DNA from: a virus
Length of the DNA stretch: 64,000 bases
Virus record (IMG/VR): IMGVR_UViG_3300005617_000117
Location: 38,815-102,814 of that record
Reading direction: 5' to 3' (one strand)
In this document: one piece after another, positions 52,904 to 60,418 of the stretch
How positions within the stretch are numbered: position 1 is the stretch's first letter
Layout: each line of letters begins with the position of its first letter
Program-made: the position numbers and the translations under genes
The notes under the pieces: model-generated
Seen by the model: the letters and a program-made list of their open reading frames with translations, nothing else
Databases searched by the model: none
What the model was told of the DNA's origin: nothing

Positions 52904-53357
52904 TGCTGTCTCCAAAAAATGAATCGCGGAGTCGCTGAACTCTGCTAGAGTGTTTTATTGCAAAGTCTTCGACCACCTTTGTTGCGAGATCATTTTTCTT
53001 TTTCGGGTCTATCATTGCTTCGCTTGCATTCGCAAGCACTTTATCTAATTTAATTTTGTCCAGCTTTCTAAATAATACTATGCCATAAAGGCTTGATAAC
53101 ATTTGGCCCGCCATTCGCTTTGCTTCTTTTGTCCACTGGTCGAGCGGGGCTGCCACACCATTCATATCGTCAATAAGTCGCGTATCATTAAAGAATGTCA
53201 CATTGTCTTTGGTCGTTGCCAGTTCTGGCAATAGCATCAAAAACGCCCAATAAGTCTGGTGGATTTGATCTTCCTGGGCAACAACAAGGCTGGAATAAAT
53301 CTCTAGTTCTTTTCCGACAATATAGTAAGCTCTATCTGAAAAATAACAGTTAATCAT
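52893..53357 (-). CDS. hypothetical protein, 154 aa
   Basis: 154 residues, helical, with Lys-rich C-terminal half. Pattern of alternating hydrophobic helices (ELEIYSSLVVAQEDQIHQTYWAFL, AKRMAGQMLSSLYGIVLF) could be a helical bundle; no domain recognised. Overlaps both neighbours by 8-11 bases, so it is in the minus-strand operon. A DNA- or protein-binding role is not supported by any motif. Confidence 0.6.
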   Translation of the reverse strand: MINCYFSDRAYYIVGKELEIYSSLVVAQEDQIHQTYWAFLMLLPELATTKDNVTFFNDTRLIDDMNGVAAPLDQWTKEAKRMAGQMLSSLYGIVLFRKLDKIKLDKVLANASEAMIDPKKKNDLATKVVEDFAIKHSSRVQRLRDSFFGDSNGK

Positions 53358-53874
53358 TTGATGGTGGCTGTGTATTTAATTCTTCTGCTTTAGTTCTAGC
53401 AGATTTATAAGGAAGTGGAGTGTCGCAATCTTTGCAATGCTGTTCTACTTCACTGGTTTTAGAGTTAATTCTAGGACGAGACTTGTTCATATGCAAACAG
53501 TCTTTACCCTCTTTATCCTTAGCTTTTGGAAGACCATTATCAAAGGCACCGGGGGTGCCACCTTCTGTCGATTCTGGATAGGTTCTGCTAGGAATTTTGC
53601 GGATAGAGCCGTCAGGAAGTTCCAACTCATCGGGGGCAACCTTGGTTTCATTTTGAATTTCAGGAGTGCCACGTTTTGAAACCGGAGCTACACCCTTTAG
53701 CTGAGCCAGCCCATCACTGGATATGAAGACCTTTTCTAGTAGTTCTTTACATGCATTGCATATGTCGTAACTACGACCAGCCTTCTTAGACTTATTAGGC
53801 TTGATGGTTAAACTATTATCTAGTTCAGATTCCTTTTTACATAGATCGCATTCTTCAACATATCTCTTAGCCAT
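53350..53874 (-). CDS. multi-zinc-ribbon protein, 174 aa
   Basis: 174 residues from ATG 53874; an earlier in-frame ATG at 53910 lies within the preceding gene. CDLC (9-12) and CNAC (about 40-43) make a first zinc ribbon; DCLHMNK (about 126-132) with HCKDC near 148-152 makes a second. The part between is disordered and Pro/Gly/Lys-rich. Unknown function; nucleic-acid binding is plausible. Overlaps adjacent genes. Confidence 0.6.
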   Translation of the reverse strand: MAKRYVEECDLCKKESELDNSLTIKPNKSKKAGRSYDICNACKELLEKVFISSDGLAQLKGVAPVSKRGTPEIQNETKVAPDELELPDGSIRKIPSRTYPESTEGGTPGAFDNGLPKAKDKEGKDCLHMNKSRPRINSKTSEVEQHCKDCDTPLPYKSARTKAEELNTQPPSND

Positions 53875-54091
53875 TGTCTTCGCCCTCTGTACTAAAGTCT
53901 TCGTCAGCACTTTGCTGAGAATTCCTCATTGCTTCCATTTCTACTTCGTAACTAAAAATAGCTATGGCTAGATTACTGGCAGCAATGTGACTGGCACCAG
54001 AGTCATTACGAACATCAGCAATGCTATTTTCGGTAACTATCTCAAGACCTTCTTTAAAAGCCTTTTCCATTATCTCTTTTGCCGTACGCAT
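53867..54091 (-). CDS. hypothetical protein, 74 aa
   Basis: 74 residues, acidic C-terminus (DEDFSTEGEDNG). One amphipathic helix EIMEKAFKEGLEIV and a second hydrophobic stretch ASNLAIAIFSYEVEMEA. No family recognised. Starts at the stop of the deformylase gene (shared base). Confidence 0.55.
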   Translation of the reverse strand: MRTAKEIMEKAFKEGLEIVTENSIADVRNDSGASHIAASNLAIAIFSYEVEMEAMRNSQQSADEDFSTEGEDNG

Positions 54092-54693
54092 TACTTTCTC
54101 CGATTCATTCGCTTGTGAATCTTGGCCATCCGACGACGCTTCTGCTTGTCGCGTTCCCGTGCCTCTAGACGTTCATCACGCATACGTTCATTCTTATCGA
54201 TTTGAGCCTGGATATGATAGTTAATCATACGGCCAGCCAAATGATCCATTTCGTGGGCAACGATCTTAGCTTCCATCCCACGGAATTCAGTTGAATGGAA
54301 GCCGCCGAAGGCATCGTAATATTCTAGTACGATTGTCTTGGGACGAGAGATAAATCCCACCATCTTGGGTAGGGATAGGCAGCCTTCTGCCTTCCGCGTC
54401 ATTTCACGCGAGAATGATACAATGCGGGGATTAACACACTCAATGATTGAGCCGTCACTACGCTTCATTAAAAAGAGAGTGCGGGCAATTCCGATTTGGA
54501 CTGCGGCTAAACCAACGGCATCCTCTCCCAACTTAACAAGTTCCTCTTTCATCTTCGTTACGATTAGGGCATCGTCTGGAGCCAAAGGAATACTACATGG
54601 CAGTGACTTCTGCTCTAGCACCGGGAATCTAAGATCGAAGCTTGTGATAATTAGCGGCATCGCCGGAGGAGCTTCCTGAGCCTGTTCTGTCAT
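54091..54693 (-). CDS. def: peptide deformylase
   Basis: 200 residues. All three family motifs: GLAAVQIG (61-68), EGCLSLP with metal ligand Cys105 (103-109), and HEMDH (147-151) with His147, Glu148, His151. Removes the N-formyl group from new proteins. N-terminal 25 and C-terminal 45 residues are extra, the tail being strongly basic (KQKRRRMAK) and perhaps ribosome-binding. Its start overlaps the aminopeptidase stop (ATGA), so the two steps of N-terminal Met removal are translated together. Confidence 0.96.
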   Translation of the reverse strand: MTEQAQEAPPAMPLIITSFDLRFPVLEQKSLPCSIPLAPDDALIVTKMKEELVKLGEDAVGLAAVQIGIARTLFLMKRSDGSIIECVNPRIVSFSREMTRKAEGCLSLPKMVGFISRPKTIVLEYYDAFGGFHSTEFRGMEAKIVAHEMDHLAGRMINYHIQAQIDKNERMRDERLEARERDKQKRRRMAKIHKRMNRRK

Positions 54694-55439
54694 GATATGA
54701 TCTCCGTTCCATTTTCTGTTATTAACAAAGTGTTTTCGAAGTGAGCACTAATAAAATCGTATTTGCTTCGCCAAGTCCATCCGTCTTCCATTAAAACGTG
54801 ACCGACGTTCGGTTGGCTAATAAATATTGGTTCAACGCAAACCGTCGATCCGACCGGAAGCAACGCAGTCTTGAGCGTATTAATTGTGCGATCATCCAGG
54901 CCCTTTAATGAATGAAATATGTTCGGGTCCATATGGATTTGCTGGCCGATACCGTGACCGCAGAAATCATTTAATAAATGAATATTATGAGGGGCAACTA
55001 ATCTGTCGCCCAATTCTGCCAGTTGATAAAGAGAAAATTGTGGATGAACGTGCTTTATCATTTCGTTAAAAATTGATTCGCACTCTCTCACAAACTTTAT
55101 TGTTTCTGGCTTTGCTTTACCGATAATATCAGTATAGGCCGCGTCCACATTCCAACCATTATACTTTGTACCAATATCTATTGTTAGAATGTCTCCATCC
55201 TGCATCACACGATCATCTGGTACGCCATGCACTATCTCTTCTGTTAAACAAATACAAGCCTCTCCTGGGAAATTAAGATAGCCAAGAAAGGCCGGTTCAC
55301 AGTCGTAGCTCCTAATGAACTCGCCTAGGCGATGTCCTAGCTCTCGCTTGGTCATTCCCGGCTCTGCGACCTCGAAGCCGTATTCGATGGCCATTCTATT
55401 AACTTGGCCAGCGTGCCGCATATAGCTTAGCTTATTCAA
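54690..55439 (-). CDS. map: methionine aminopeptidase, type I
   Basis: 249 residues from TTG 55439, the first start after the UDG stop region that keeps all the fold; the frame is open further upstream inside the UDG gene, and ATG 55421 is an alternative. Metal ligands by alignment: Asp88 (TIDIGT), Asp99 (VDAAYT), His162 (CGHGIG), Glu203 (VEPI) and Glu235 (HFENT); His71 in IVHGVPD is the substrate-side His. It removes N-terminal Met. MetAP is rare in phages; pairing with deformylase is notable. Confidence 0.9.
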   Translation of the reverse strand: MNKLSYMRHAGQVNRMAIEYGFEVAEPGMTKRELGHRLGEFIRSYDCEPAFLGYLNFPGEACICLTEEIVHGVPDDRVMQDGDILTIDIGTKYNGWNVDAAYTDIIGKAKPETIKFVRECESIFNEMIKHVHPQFSLYQLAELGDRLVAPHNIHLLNDFCGHGIGQQIHMDPNIFHSLKGLDDRTINTLKTALLPVGSTVCVEPIFISQPNVGHVLMEDGWTWRSKYDFISAHFENTLLITENGTEIIS

Positions 55440-56025
55440 GTTCTTTAACCATCTTTTGTATTGTGTTCCAAGTGGGTAAAGCTTCTCTATACGCTCTAAA
55501 TCTATTGCGTATGTGATATGACGGATGATAAGCAGTAACAACTTTATATTGTTTATTGTGGATCGTAACTTCGACTACTGATCCAAGATGCAATTTGAGT
55601 GGCTTCTTTAGCTCTTGCTGAAAGATAGTTGACCATGCAGATCGCCCAAGCAATACGATAAACTTGGGGGCCACCATATCAATTTGATTAAAGAGACGTT
55701 CGCGGCAAGCGTCCATTTCTTCCATTAAAGGGGTTCTATTATTGGGTGGACGACATAAGACAGTATTTGCGATATAGGCGTTCTTTGTTCTATCTAGCCC
55801 GGCATAAGTCAGCATTTTTGTTAGCTGCTGACCAGCCTTTCCCACGAATGGAATGCCCTGGGCATCCTCGTCTTCGCCTGGGGCCTCCCCAATAATCATG
55901 GCGGTAGGATTAAGAACACCGTCGCCGAATACGGTTTGTTTACGATATTTGGCGAGATCGCAGGCCACACACGAGGCCATTTGACATTTAAACTGTTCTA
56001 TGCTTCCAGTAAAGGTTCCGGCCAT
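55432..56025 (-). CDS. uracil-DNA glycosylase, family 4 (4Fe-4S)
   Basis: 197 residues from ATG 56025 (GGATGA upstream); ATG 56037 is an alternative with four more residues. Four Cys of the Fe-S cluster are Cys19, Cys22, Cys91 and Cys107. GEAPGEDED (46-54), PFVGKAGQQL and TAYHPSYH give the uracil pocket and catalytic loop. Excises uracil from DNA, useful with dUMP-based metabolism and ThyX here. The start overlaps the OB/HD gene by 38 bases. Confidence 0.93.
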   Translation of the reverse strand: MAGTFTGSIEQFKCQMASCVACDLAKYRKQTVFGDGVLNPTAMIIGEAPGEDEDAQGIPFVGKAGQQLTKMLTYAGLDRTKNAYIANTVLCRPPNNRTPLMEEMDACRERLFNQIDMVAPKFIVLLGRSAWSTIFQQELKKPLKLHLGSVVEVTIHNKQYKVVTAYHPSYHIRNRFRAYREALPTWNTIQKMVKELE

Positions 56026-56905
56026 TATGGATTTCATCCGAAAATTGATTTGCTAATAAAACTATTCTTGCCTCGATCGTGAGGCATTCGTTCATTGTGC
56101 TTGCAAAGCAGGCGTTTTGTAGGGCCAATTCCTTTGGTTCCGGGATTTGAATCTTTAAGTCCTCGGCTGTGCTAATTAAAATATGATTGACCCACATCGT
56201 ACTTAAATGTCTGATTCCCAGGAGTTTAATAGAATCCTGTGGAACAAAGTTAGTTCCATCGATTTTAAGTCCAGAGGCGAAACCGATGTTCCTGAATAGA
56301 CAGGATGCGATTACAAGCGATCGGTCTATTCGGAGGTCCACGGATGGCTCCCGGCCTGTTTGAACCATTCCTAGGGCAGTTTTGAGAGCCAGGGATGTAT
56401 GCATTAAGAGGCCGCCACGGTGGGCGAGCAGTCCTTCGGCTTCATAGGCGTTTTCCGCCAGTAAGTCTAGGAGCCTAATATGCTGACATGCATTATTCAC
56501 GATGTCCCGGTAATGGGGATCATCTATGTCGGATATAATCTTTTCTATATCCTCTTTGAGCACTTTTAATACGTGGTCGTTTGGCCCAGGAACATAGTCC
56601 GTGAGATTTTCCACGGGTGTTGAGCAGGCAGCAACGTTCTTAACAATAAACGTCTTTTCGTTATTATATGACTCAACAGCAATAGTTAAATTAACAAAGT
56701 TGCCAGCCTTAAGCGTTGGTTCTGTCTCAGTAACTTGAAAGTCCCAAAGACACCCACGCATTGTGGCGGTAACATCTTTGATTTCTAATAGAACGAAATT
56801 ATGACCGTTCTTTTTTGAGACTTTATTTGAGACGCCTGACAGTAGGAATATTTGACTATATGTTGTGTTAGTTTGGAGAGCACGAACCGGGATATATTCT
56901 TGCAT
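55988..56905 (-). CDS. YhaM-like OB + HD protein with degenerate HD site
   Basis: 305 residues. An OB fold (about 1-95) as in the 3'-5' exoribonuclease YhaM is joined to an HD-type helical domain (about 110-300) with LLAHRGGLLMHTSLAL: the His169-Thr matches the family. However the second metal site, normally LLHDIG, is LFRNIG (203-208): His-Asp has become Arg-Asn. So this copy may bind nucleic acid without hydrolysing it. Starts two bases after the stop of the upstream zinc-ribbon gene. Confidence 0.78.
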   Translation of the reverse strand: MQEYIPVRALQTNTTYSQIFLLSGVSNKVSKKNGHNFVLLEIKDVTATMRGCLWDFQVTETEPTLKAGNFVNLTIAVESYNNEKTFIVKNVAACSTPVENLTDYVPGPNDHVLKVLKEDIEKIISDIDDPHYRDIVNNACQHIRLLDLLAENAYEAEGLLAHRGGLLMHTSLALKTALGMVQTGREPSVDLRIDRSLVIASCLFRNIGFASGLKIDGTNFVPQDSIKLLGIRHLSTMWVNHILISTAEDLKIQIPEPKELALQNACFASTMNECLTIEARIVLLANQFSDEIHNGRNLYWKHRTV

Positions 56906-56907
56906 AC

Positions 56908-57096
56908 TTAATTTCCAGTGAATGGCACCTTCGGACCAGCCTGCGTCCTAATCTGACGGACCTTACATTGATTACATCTTGCTACGGTCAGAACAACAAT
57001 ATCGATTTCGTCATTAGGATTTAAAGTGACTGCGTTTTCATCAATAATTATCTTGGCTTGGCAAGTGCGACATTCTCTAACTGTGACGGTTTTCAT
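56908..57096 (-). CDS. zinc-ribbon microprotein, 62 aa
   Basis: 62 residues. CRTC (9-12) and CNQC (about 41-44) form a compact four-Cys zinc ribbon between two beta hairpins; the C-terminus VPFTGN is short and disordered. Such microproteins often bind nucleic acids or RNA polymerase. It overlaps the sigma gene by 20 bases. Confidence 0.62.
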   Translation of the reverse strand: MKTVTVRECRTCQAKIIIDENAVTLNPNDEIDIVVLTVARCNQCKVRQIRTQAGPKVPFTGN

Positions 57097-57661
57097 TTTT
57101 CTTTCTTCTCATTGTTCGACGCATCTTCTCAATCGTTTTATCTAGATGCTGGCTTATTGTTGCAGATGACACCTGGGTTAGTTCGGCAATATCCTTGACT
57201 TTAGCATCATTGAAGAATCTCTCATTTACTAGAGTCTTCTCATGCTCCGTGAGATCAGACATAAGATTGTCTAAGAAGTCGCGGCACTCTACTGATCCAA
57301 CGCCAGACATGCTTGGAATTTCGCCCACGACTTGTGGCGACTGATTACCGTCACCAAGTTCTAGATAAGACTCAATAGTGGGAGACGATGTATCGTTGCG
57401 GACCTTGCCTCGCAGCTTAGTCTGGCCCTTGATATACTTGAGTAGTTCGTGATACACGTAAGTATAGGCGTACGTAATAAACTTGACGCCCTTGTTCGGG
57501 TCAAAACCTTTATTGGCTTTTAGCAAAGCCAACCAAGCTTCCTGCTTTAGATCGTTTAAACCGCACGTAGCCCTATGAAGTTTTGCAATATTCGCAAAAG
57601 TAGAGGCCATCTTGTTTATGAGGGGTTCCCATTTGGTGGTGTCGAATTGTTCTGTGTACAT
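57077..57661 (-). CDS. sigma-70 family factor
   Basis: 194 residues. Region 2 core: DLKQEAWLALLKANKGFDPNKGVKFITYAYTYVYHEL (about 36-72), with the FDPNKG..F.TYAY signature for core binding and -10 recognition; region 4: LTEHEKTLVNERF..AKVKDIAELTQVSSATISQHLDKTI (about 135-180). No region 1.1 or 3. Would direct host RNA polymerase to phage promoters, together with the smaller factor at 15299. GGAAG precedes ATG 57661. Basic tail. Confidence 0.9.
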   Translation of the reverse strand: MYTEQFDTTKWEPLINKMASTFANIAKLHRATCGLNDLKQEAWLALLKANKGFDPNKGVKFITYAYTYVYHELLKYIKGQTKLRGKVRNDTSSPTIESYLELGDGNQSPQVVGEIPSMSGVGSVECRDFLDNLMSDLTEHEKTLVNERFFNDAKVKDIAELTQVSSATISQHLDKTIEKMRRTMRRKKNENRHS

Positions 57662-58035
57662 GAATGATCTTCCAGAATTTGAGTTAGTAAAAGGGTGATA
57701 TGTACTTCTCGTTGAGTGGTTGTGAAATTCTTGAATTCTAAGATGATATTACCATTCCCTATAGTCGGCTTGCTTTCGCCTTCTTGAGTAGTTGGAACGT
57801 CGTACTCAAAGAATGATAATCCGCCCTTAGATTGTGCATTAACTTTCATGATCTCCGTATGACTATCGTAAATTCGCCACATAGCTTCTAAGAACTGCCC
57901 AAACAGTATTTTCCTTGTTAAAGGTTCGCCAAACTTCGGCGTGATTGTTAAACAAATCGGCGTGTTGTCCGATATGGTTGATTTGGCTTTGTCAAACTCC
58001 CCTTTGATTACATCCCATTGAATGTTCTTTAGCAT
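57616..58035 (-). CDS. hypothetical protein upstream of sigma factor, 139 aa
   Basis: 139 residues from ATG 58035 with a strong GGAGGA six bases upstream; an earlier in-frame start at 58071 is not needed. Beta-rich centre (ICLTITPKFG, NGNIILEFKNF, EVHITLLLTQI) and a disordered Asn/Pro/Ser tail. No family recognised. Its last 46 bases overlap the sigma gene, so it may be an anti-sigma or partner (position only). The inverted repeat at 58049-58091 lies just upstream. Confidence 0.6.
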   Translation of the reverse strand: MLKNIQWDVIKGEFDKAKSTISDNTPICLTITPKFGEPLTRKILFGQFLEAMWRIYDSHTEIMKVNAQSKGGLSFFEYDVPTTQEGESKPTIGNGNIILEFKNFTTTQREVHITLLLTQILEDHSCTQNNSTPPNGNPS

Positions 58036-58048
58036 GGCAGTTCCTCCA

Positions 58049-58091
58049 GGGTGAGAAGGTAAAATACGCATTCTTTATAGTACACTCACCC
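58049..58091 (-). promoter_or_regulatory. inverted repeat before sigma-linked gene
   Basis: GGGTGAG (58049-58055) and CTCACCC (58085-58091) are perfect complements seven bases long around a 29-base loop, immediately upstream of the strong ribosome binding site of the 58035 gene. The loop holds TACTATAAAG, a -10-like sequence without a good -35. It could be an operator or an mRNA stem controlling translation. Confidence 0.4.
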
Positions 58092-58718
58092 CTAGTCTCT
58101 CCAGATAAAATCGAAAGTTGATGATGATAATACGTCGTCACCGCAATACCGACGCATTTCATTATACAGTTCTAGGTCATGATCCTCCACGTTATTAGGG
58201 TTCCAACCCTTAGTCTTGTTGAAAACATCCATTGTATGGCACATACCCCCACAAGTTATATTGTCAACAATGCCTATCCTTTTTAGGACTTTCTTTGAGC
58301 TACGGGGGCTTTTATGCTTTAATTTGTATAGATCGGCATAACTGTAGAAGAGTTTGAAGTCTGGCCAAGTCTTGCGGTCTTCAATAAACTGATTAAATTT
58401 CCACAGTCTATCGCCGTGCCAAATATCGTCGTCATCTAGGTAGCATATCCAATCGCAGTCGGTTGGCACATATTTCATTGCATAGTTGCGGGCAGAAGCA
58501 CCACTATCATTGGAGCGTTTTTCATTTCCCTGGGAAAGATTAATAATTCTACAATCGTCGGGTAAAAATCCGCCCATGAATAAAACTCTATGAGCGTCGT
58601 CCCAATCCCACGAAACAATAAGATTCCAGTTACTATAGGTCTGTGCAATAACGGAGTTGATTGCTTCCAGTAGACTATCGCGGCCTATAGTTGGAAGAAC
58701 GATGCCAAACTTATTCAT
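58092..58718 (-). CDS. glycosyltransferase family 2
   Basis: 208 residues. GT2 core from the first strand (KFGIVLPTIGRDSLLEAI, 3-20), LIVSWDWDDAH, a GASARNYAM nucleotide-binding stretch and the metal site CYLDDDDIW (LDDDD at 94-98), ending NVEDHDLELYNEM with the ED-type catalytic base. It stands apart from the main glycan locus, on the other strand, so it may act in a different process such as DNA or protein glycosylation. ATGA overlap with a microprotein gene. Confidence 0.9.
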   Translation of the reverse strand: MNKFGIVLPTIGRDSLLEAINSVIAQTYSNWNLIVSWDWDDAHRVLFMGGFLPDDCRIINLSQGNEKRSNDSGASARNYAMKYVPTDCDWICYLDDDDIWHGDRLWKFNQFIEDRKTWPDFKLFYSYADLYKLKHKSPRSSKKVLKRIGIVDNITCGGMCHTMDVFNKTKGWNPNNVEDHDLELYNEMRRYCGDDVLSSSTFDFIWRD

Positions 58719-58831
58719 TTCTCTTTCATTTCATTGTAGGTAGTTGACTGTTGTGGGTCTGGCGAATCTCTTAAATTCTGATGAATACAGGCTAACCAAA
58801 AACAACCTACTATGATGATTGCTAGAATCAT
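58715..58831 (-). CDS. 38-aa membrane microprotein
   Basis: Too short for usual gene finders. ATG 58831 forms an ATGA overlap with the stop of the upstream nuclease, GGAGG lies 11 bases before it, and its TGA (58717-58715) overlaps the next gene's ATG in the same way. The product begins MILAIIIVGCFWLACIH, a single transmembrane helix with two Cys, followed by a charged Gln/Lys-rich tail. Function unknown; the double overlap and ribosome site support a real gene. Confidence 0.7.
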   Translation of the reverse strand: MILAIIIVGCFWLACIHQNLRDSPDPQQSTTYNEMKEK

Positions 58832-59316
58832 GACTTAAGTGGCCTCCATATGAACATTTCAGTGGGGATTCTGTAGGCTGGCTTGTCTCCGAAGCCCGCC
58901 CACCTAACAACCTCGCAGAAGTCAATTATCTTCTGTATCATATCGGCACTGATAATCGTGAAGACGGGGGCATCAGTTTCCCACCCATTGACAATAAGGA
59001 TCTTGCAACCCTGCTTGATATAAGACTTTAATTGCCCGACCTTTAGGTGGAATCTGGTTTTCAGGAATGGATTGCAGAACTTAACTTCTACCTTGCCGTG
59101 CCCTTCAACAACGAAGTCGGCCGTAGAATCTACATCCTTGTCCTTAAGGAACTTGCCGTCACGACCAACGGCCAAATTAGAGTAAACTGGTCTAGTGCCA
59201 GAGTCTTTTGCCAGTAGGTCTAGCCAGAGATTTAAAATCTCCTCTTCGGTTTTTGAGGCTTCCTTAATATCTTTTTTGAACTTGTCTTTACTTCTATTAT
59301 CGAAGCGATAGTTCAT
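58828..59316 (-). CDS. PD-(D/E)XK endonuclease-like protein
   Basis: 162 residues. Restriction-fold catalytic pattern: Asp67 (STADFVV), Glu77 and Lys79 (KVEVKF), with Gln95 in KVGQLKSYI, a following conserved-type helix. Probably a DNA endonuclease or resolvase; specificity unknown. C-terminus RIPTEMFIWRPLKS. It is one of three restriction-fold nucleases in the window. Starts three bases after the exonuclease stop. Confidence 0.75.
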   Translation of the reverse strand: MNYRFDNRSKDKFKKDIKEASKTEEEILNLWLDLLAKDSGTRPVYSNLAVGRDGKFLKDKDVDSTADFVVEGHGKVEVKFCNPFLKTRFHLKVGQLKSYIKQGCKILIVNGWETDAPVFTIISADMIQKIIDFCEVVRWAGFGDKPAYRIPTEMFIWRPLKS

Positions 59317-59319
59317 GTG

Positions 59320-59886
59320 TTATACCTTGATTTCAAGTAGCTTGCGAAACTTATGAAGCAGGCGGGCAGTTGCAATAACATCGAATAGTGCTTCGTGAAA
59401 GCCGCCCTTAACATCTGACATATCAATCCCAAAGAACTGAATAGCTTGCTTGAGAGAAGACCCGGACGGAGACTTTTGATTTCCAAGTGTCAGTTGGATT
59501 AGTGGATATGTGTCTAAATATCTATAAGTAAATAGAGTTGAAAAGCGATGTGGCTCAATCTTGTATAGCCAATGCGATGCGAACGCAATATCGAAATGAA
59601 TGTTTTGCCCGCCAATTAAGAAGCATCCGTGATTGACCCAAAGATCCAACAGCTTATCACCAATCTTCTCTGGTTCAAGGCCATTAGCTTGGCACTCGGC
59701 CACAGTTAGGCCGTTCTTGTCAAGTGCCTCTTGTTCGACATTATATTCTGGTAGTTTAATTAGACTGGAAAACTGTTCTAGAATTTCTCCGGTATCAACA
59801 TTAGTTACAACTGCACCAATTGATAAGGGCGAATGTCTCTTGAAATCTAGCCCTCCGGTTTCAAAGTCAAAAATCAATGTCTTCAT
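59320..59886 (-). CDS. DEDDh 3'-5' exonuclease (DnaQ-like)
   Basis: 188 residues. Exo I DFETGG (Asp7, Glu9), Exo II QNIHFDIAF (Asp99) and Exo III HEALFDVIATARLL (His164, Asp169) give the complete DEDDh set. Resembles DnaQ/exonuclease X; could be the proofreading partner of the DnaE at 11422, or act in repair. Starts in an overlap with the small gene at 59883. Confidence 0.93.
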   Translation of the reverse strand: MKTLIFDFETGGLDFKRHSPLSIGAVVTNVDTGEILEQFSSLIKLPEYNVEQEALDKNGLTVAECQANGLEPEKIGDKLLDLWVNHGCFLIGGQNIHFDIAFASHWLYKIEPHRFSTLFTYRYLDTYPLIQLTLGNQKSPSGSSLKQAIQFFGIDMSDVKGGFHEALFDVIATARLLHKFRKLLEIKV

Positions 59887-60110
59887 TTTACACCTTCTAT
59901 GATAATCACTGGACGACTACAAAGTTTAATAGCGTCTGATACTATGGCTTCTATAGACCTGTATCCACCAAAACCATTGTAATGTTTAATAAACGCACCA
60001 TCTATTATATCCCTAGTCTGTTCGGCAATAGGAATAGCTCTTAAACCCGTAACATTGCCATCGCTGATAGCGAATAATATTTGTTTAATTGCTGCGTCAA
60101 CGGTGAGCAT
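59883..60110 (-). CDS. hypothetical protein, 75 aa, first gene after promoter
   Basis: 75 residues, alpha/beta (AAIKQILFAI, EAIVSDAIKLC, PVIIIEGV). No family recognised. ATG 60110 follows AAAGGATACCCCAT and lies about 25 bases after the predicted start site of the promoter at 60142-60169, so it probably opens the transcript that covers the minus-strand genes to the left. Confidence 0.6.
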   Translation of the reverse strand: MLTVDAAIKQILFAISDGNVTGLRAIPIAEQTRDIIDGAFIKHYNGFGGYRSIEAIVSDAIKLCSRPVIIIEGVK

Positions 60111-60141
60111 ATGGGGTATCCTTTGAAACTGATCTGCAAGT

Positions 60142-60169
60142 AGTATAACTCAAGAACTTAGTTCGTCAA
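60142..60169 (-). promoter_or_regulatory. sigma-70-type promoter
   Basis: On the minus strand TTGACG (60169-60164), a 16-base spacer and TATACT (60147-60142) closely match the -35/-10 consensus of housekeeping sigma-70, reading leftwards into the gene at 60110 with a short leader and AAAGGA ribosome site. The rest of the 131-base gap (60111-60241) also holds a weak CCAATT-TTT-AATTGG palindrome. Confidence 0.75.
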
Positions 60170-60241
60170 CCCTTTTCTTATACAAAAATCGTACCAATTA
60201 AAAATTGGAATTAAATCCAAATTCTAGGAGTGCCAGTAAAA

Positions 60242-60418
60242 TCAACTGGAACTAGGTGGCGTCTGAGCCGGAGGCTGTACGTTACTTATGGCAAGAAGTT
60301 GCCCAAAGATAATGTATACGTCCGGTAACGAGCTACCTTTATAGACTACATTCTCATTAGTCATTAGCTGAATAAGTAGGCGAGACTGGTCGCCCGTAAG
60401 ACTGATATTGTTTTGCAT
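60242..60418 (-). CDS. hypothetical protein, 58 aa
   Basis: 58 residues from ATG 60418, sharing bases with the stop of the kinase gene (TAATG); an upstream in-frame start at 60433 lies inside the kinase. One amphipathic helix (QSRLLIQLM) and VYIIFGQLLAIS, then a Pro/Gln/Ser-rich tail. Not recognised. Last gene before the promoter at 60142-60169. Confidence 0.55.
   Translation of the reverse strand: MQNNISLTGDQSRLLIQLMTNENVVYKGSSLPDVYIIFGQLLAISNVQPPAQTPPSSS

Noticed and set aside
58731-58925. 64-codon minus-strand frame overlapping the end of the nuclease gene
   Set aside because: Out of frame with the nuclease, no protein features; the 38-aa frame at 58715-58831 fits the gap better.
60195-60235. 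AT-rich palindromes CCAATT-TTT-AATTGG as a terminator of the right-hand minus-strand genes
   Set aside because: Weak stems of five or six AT-rich pairs; not convincing without transcript data.
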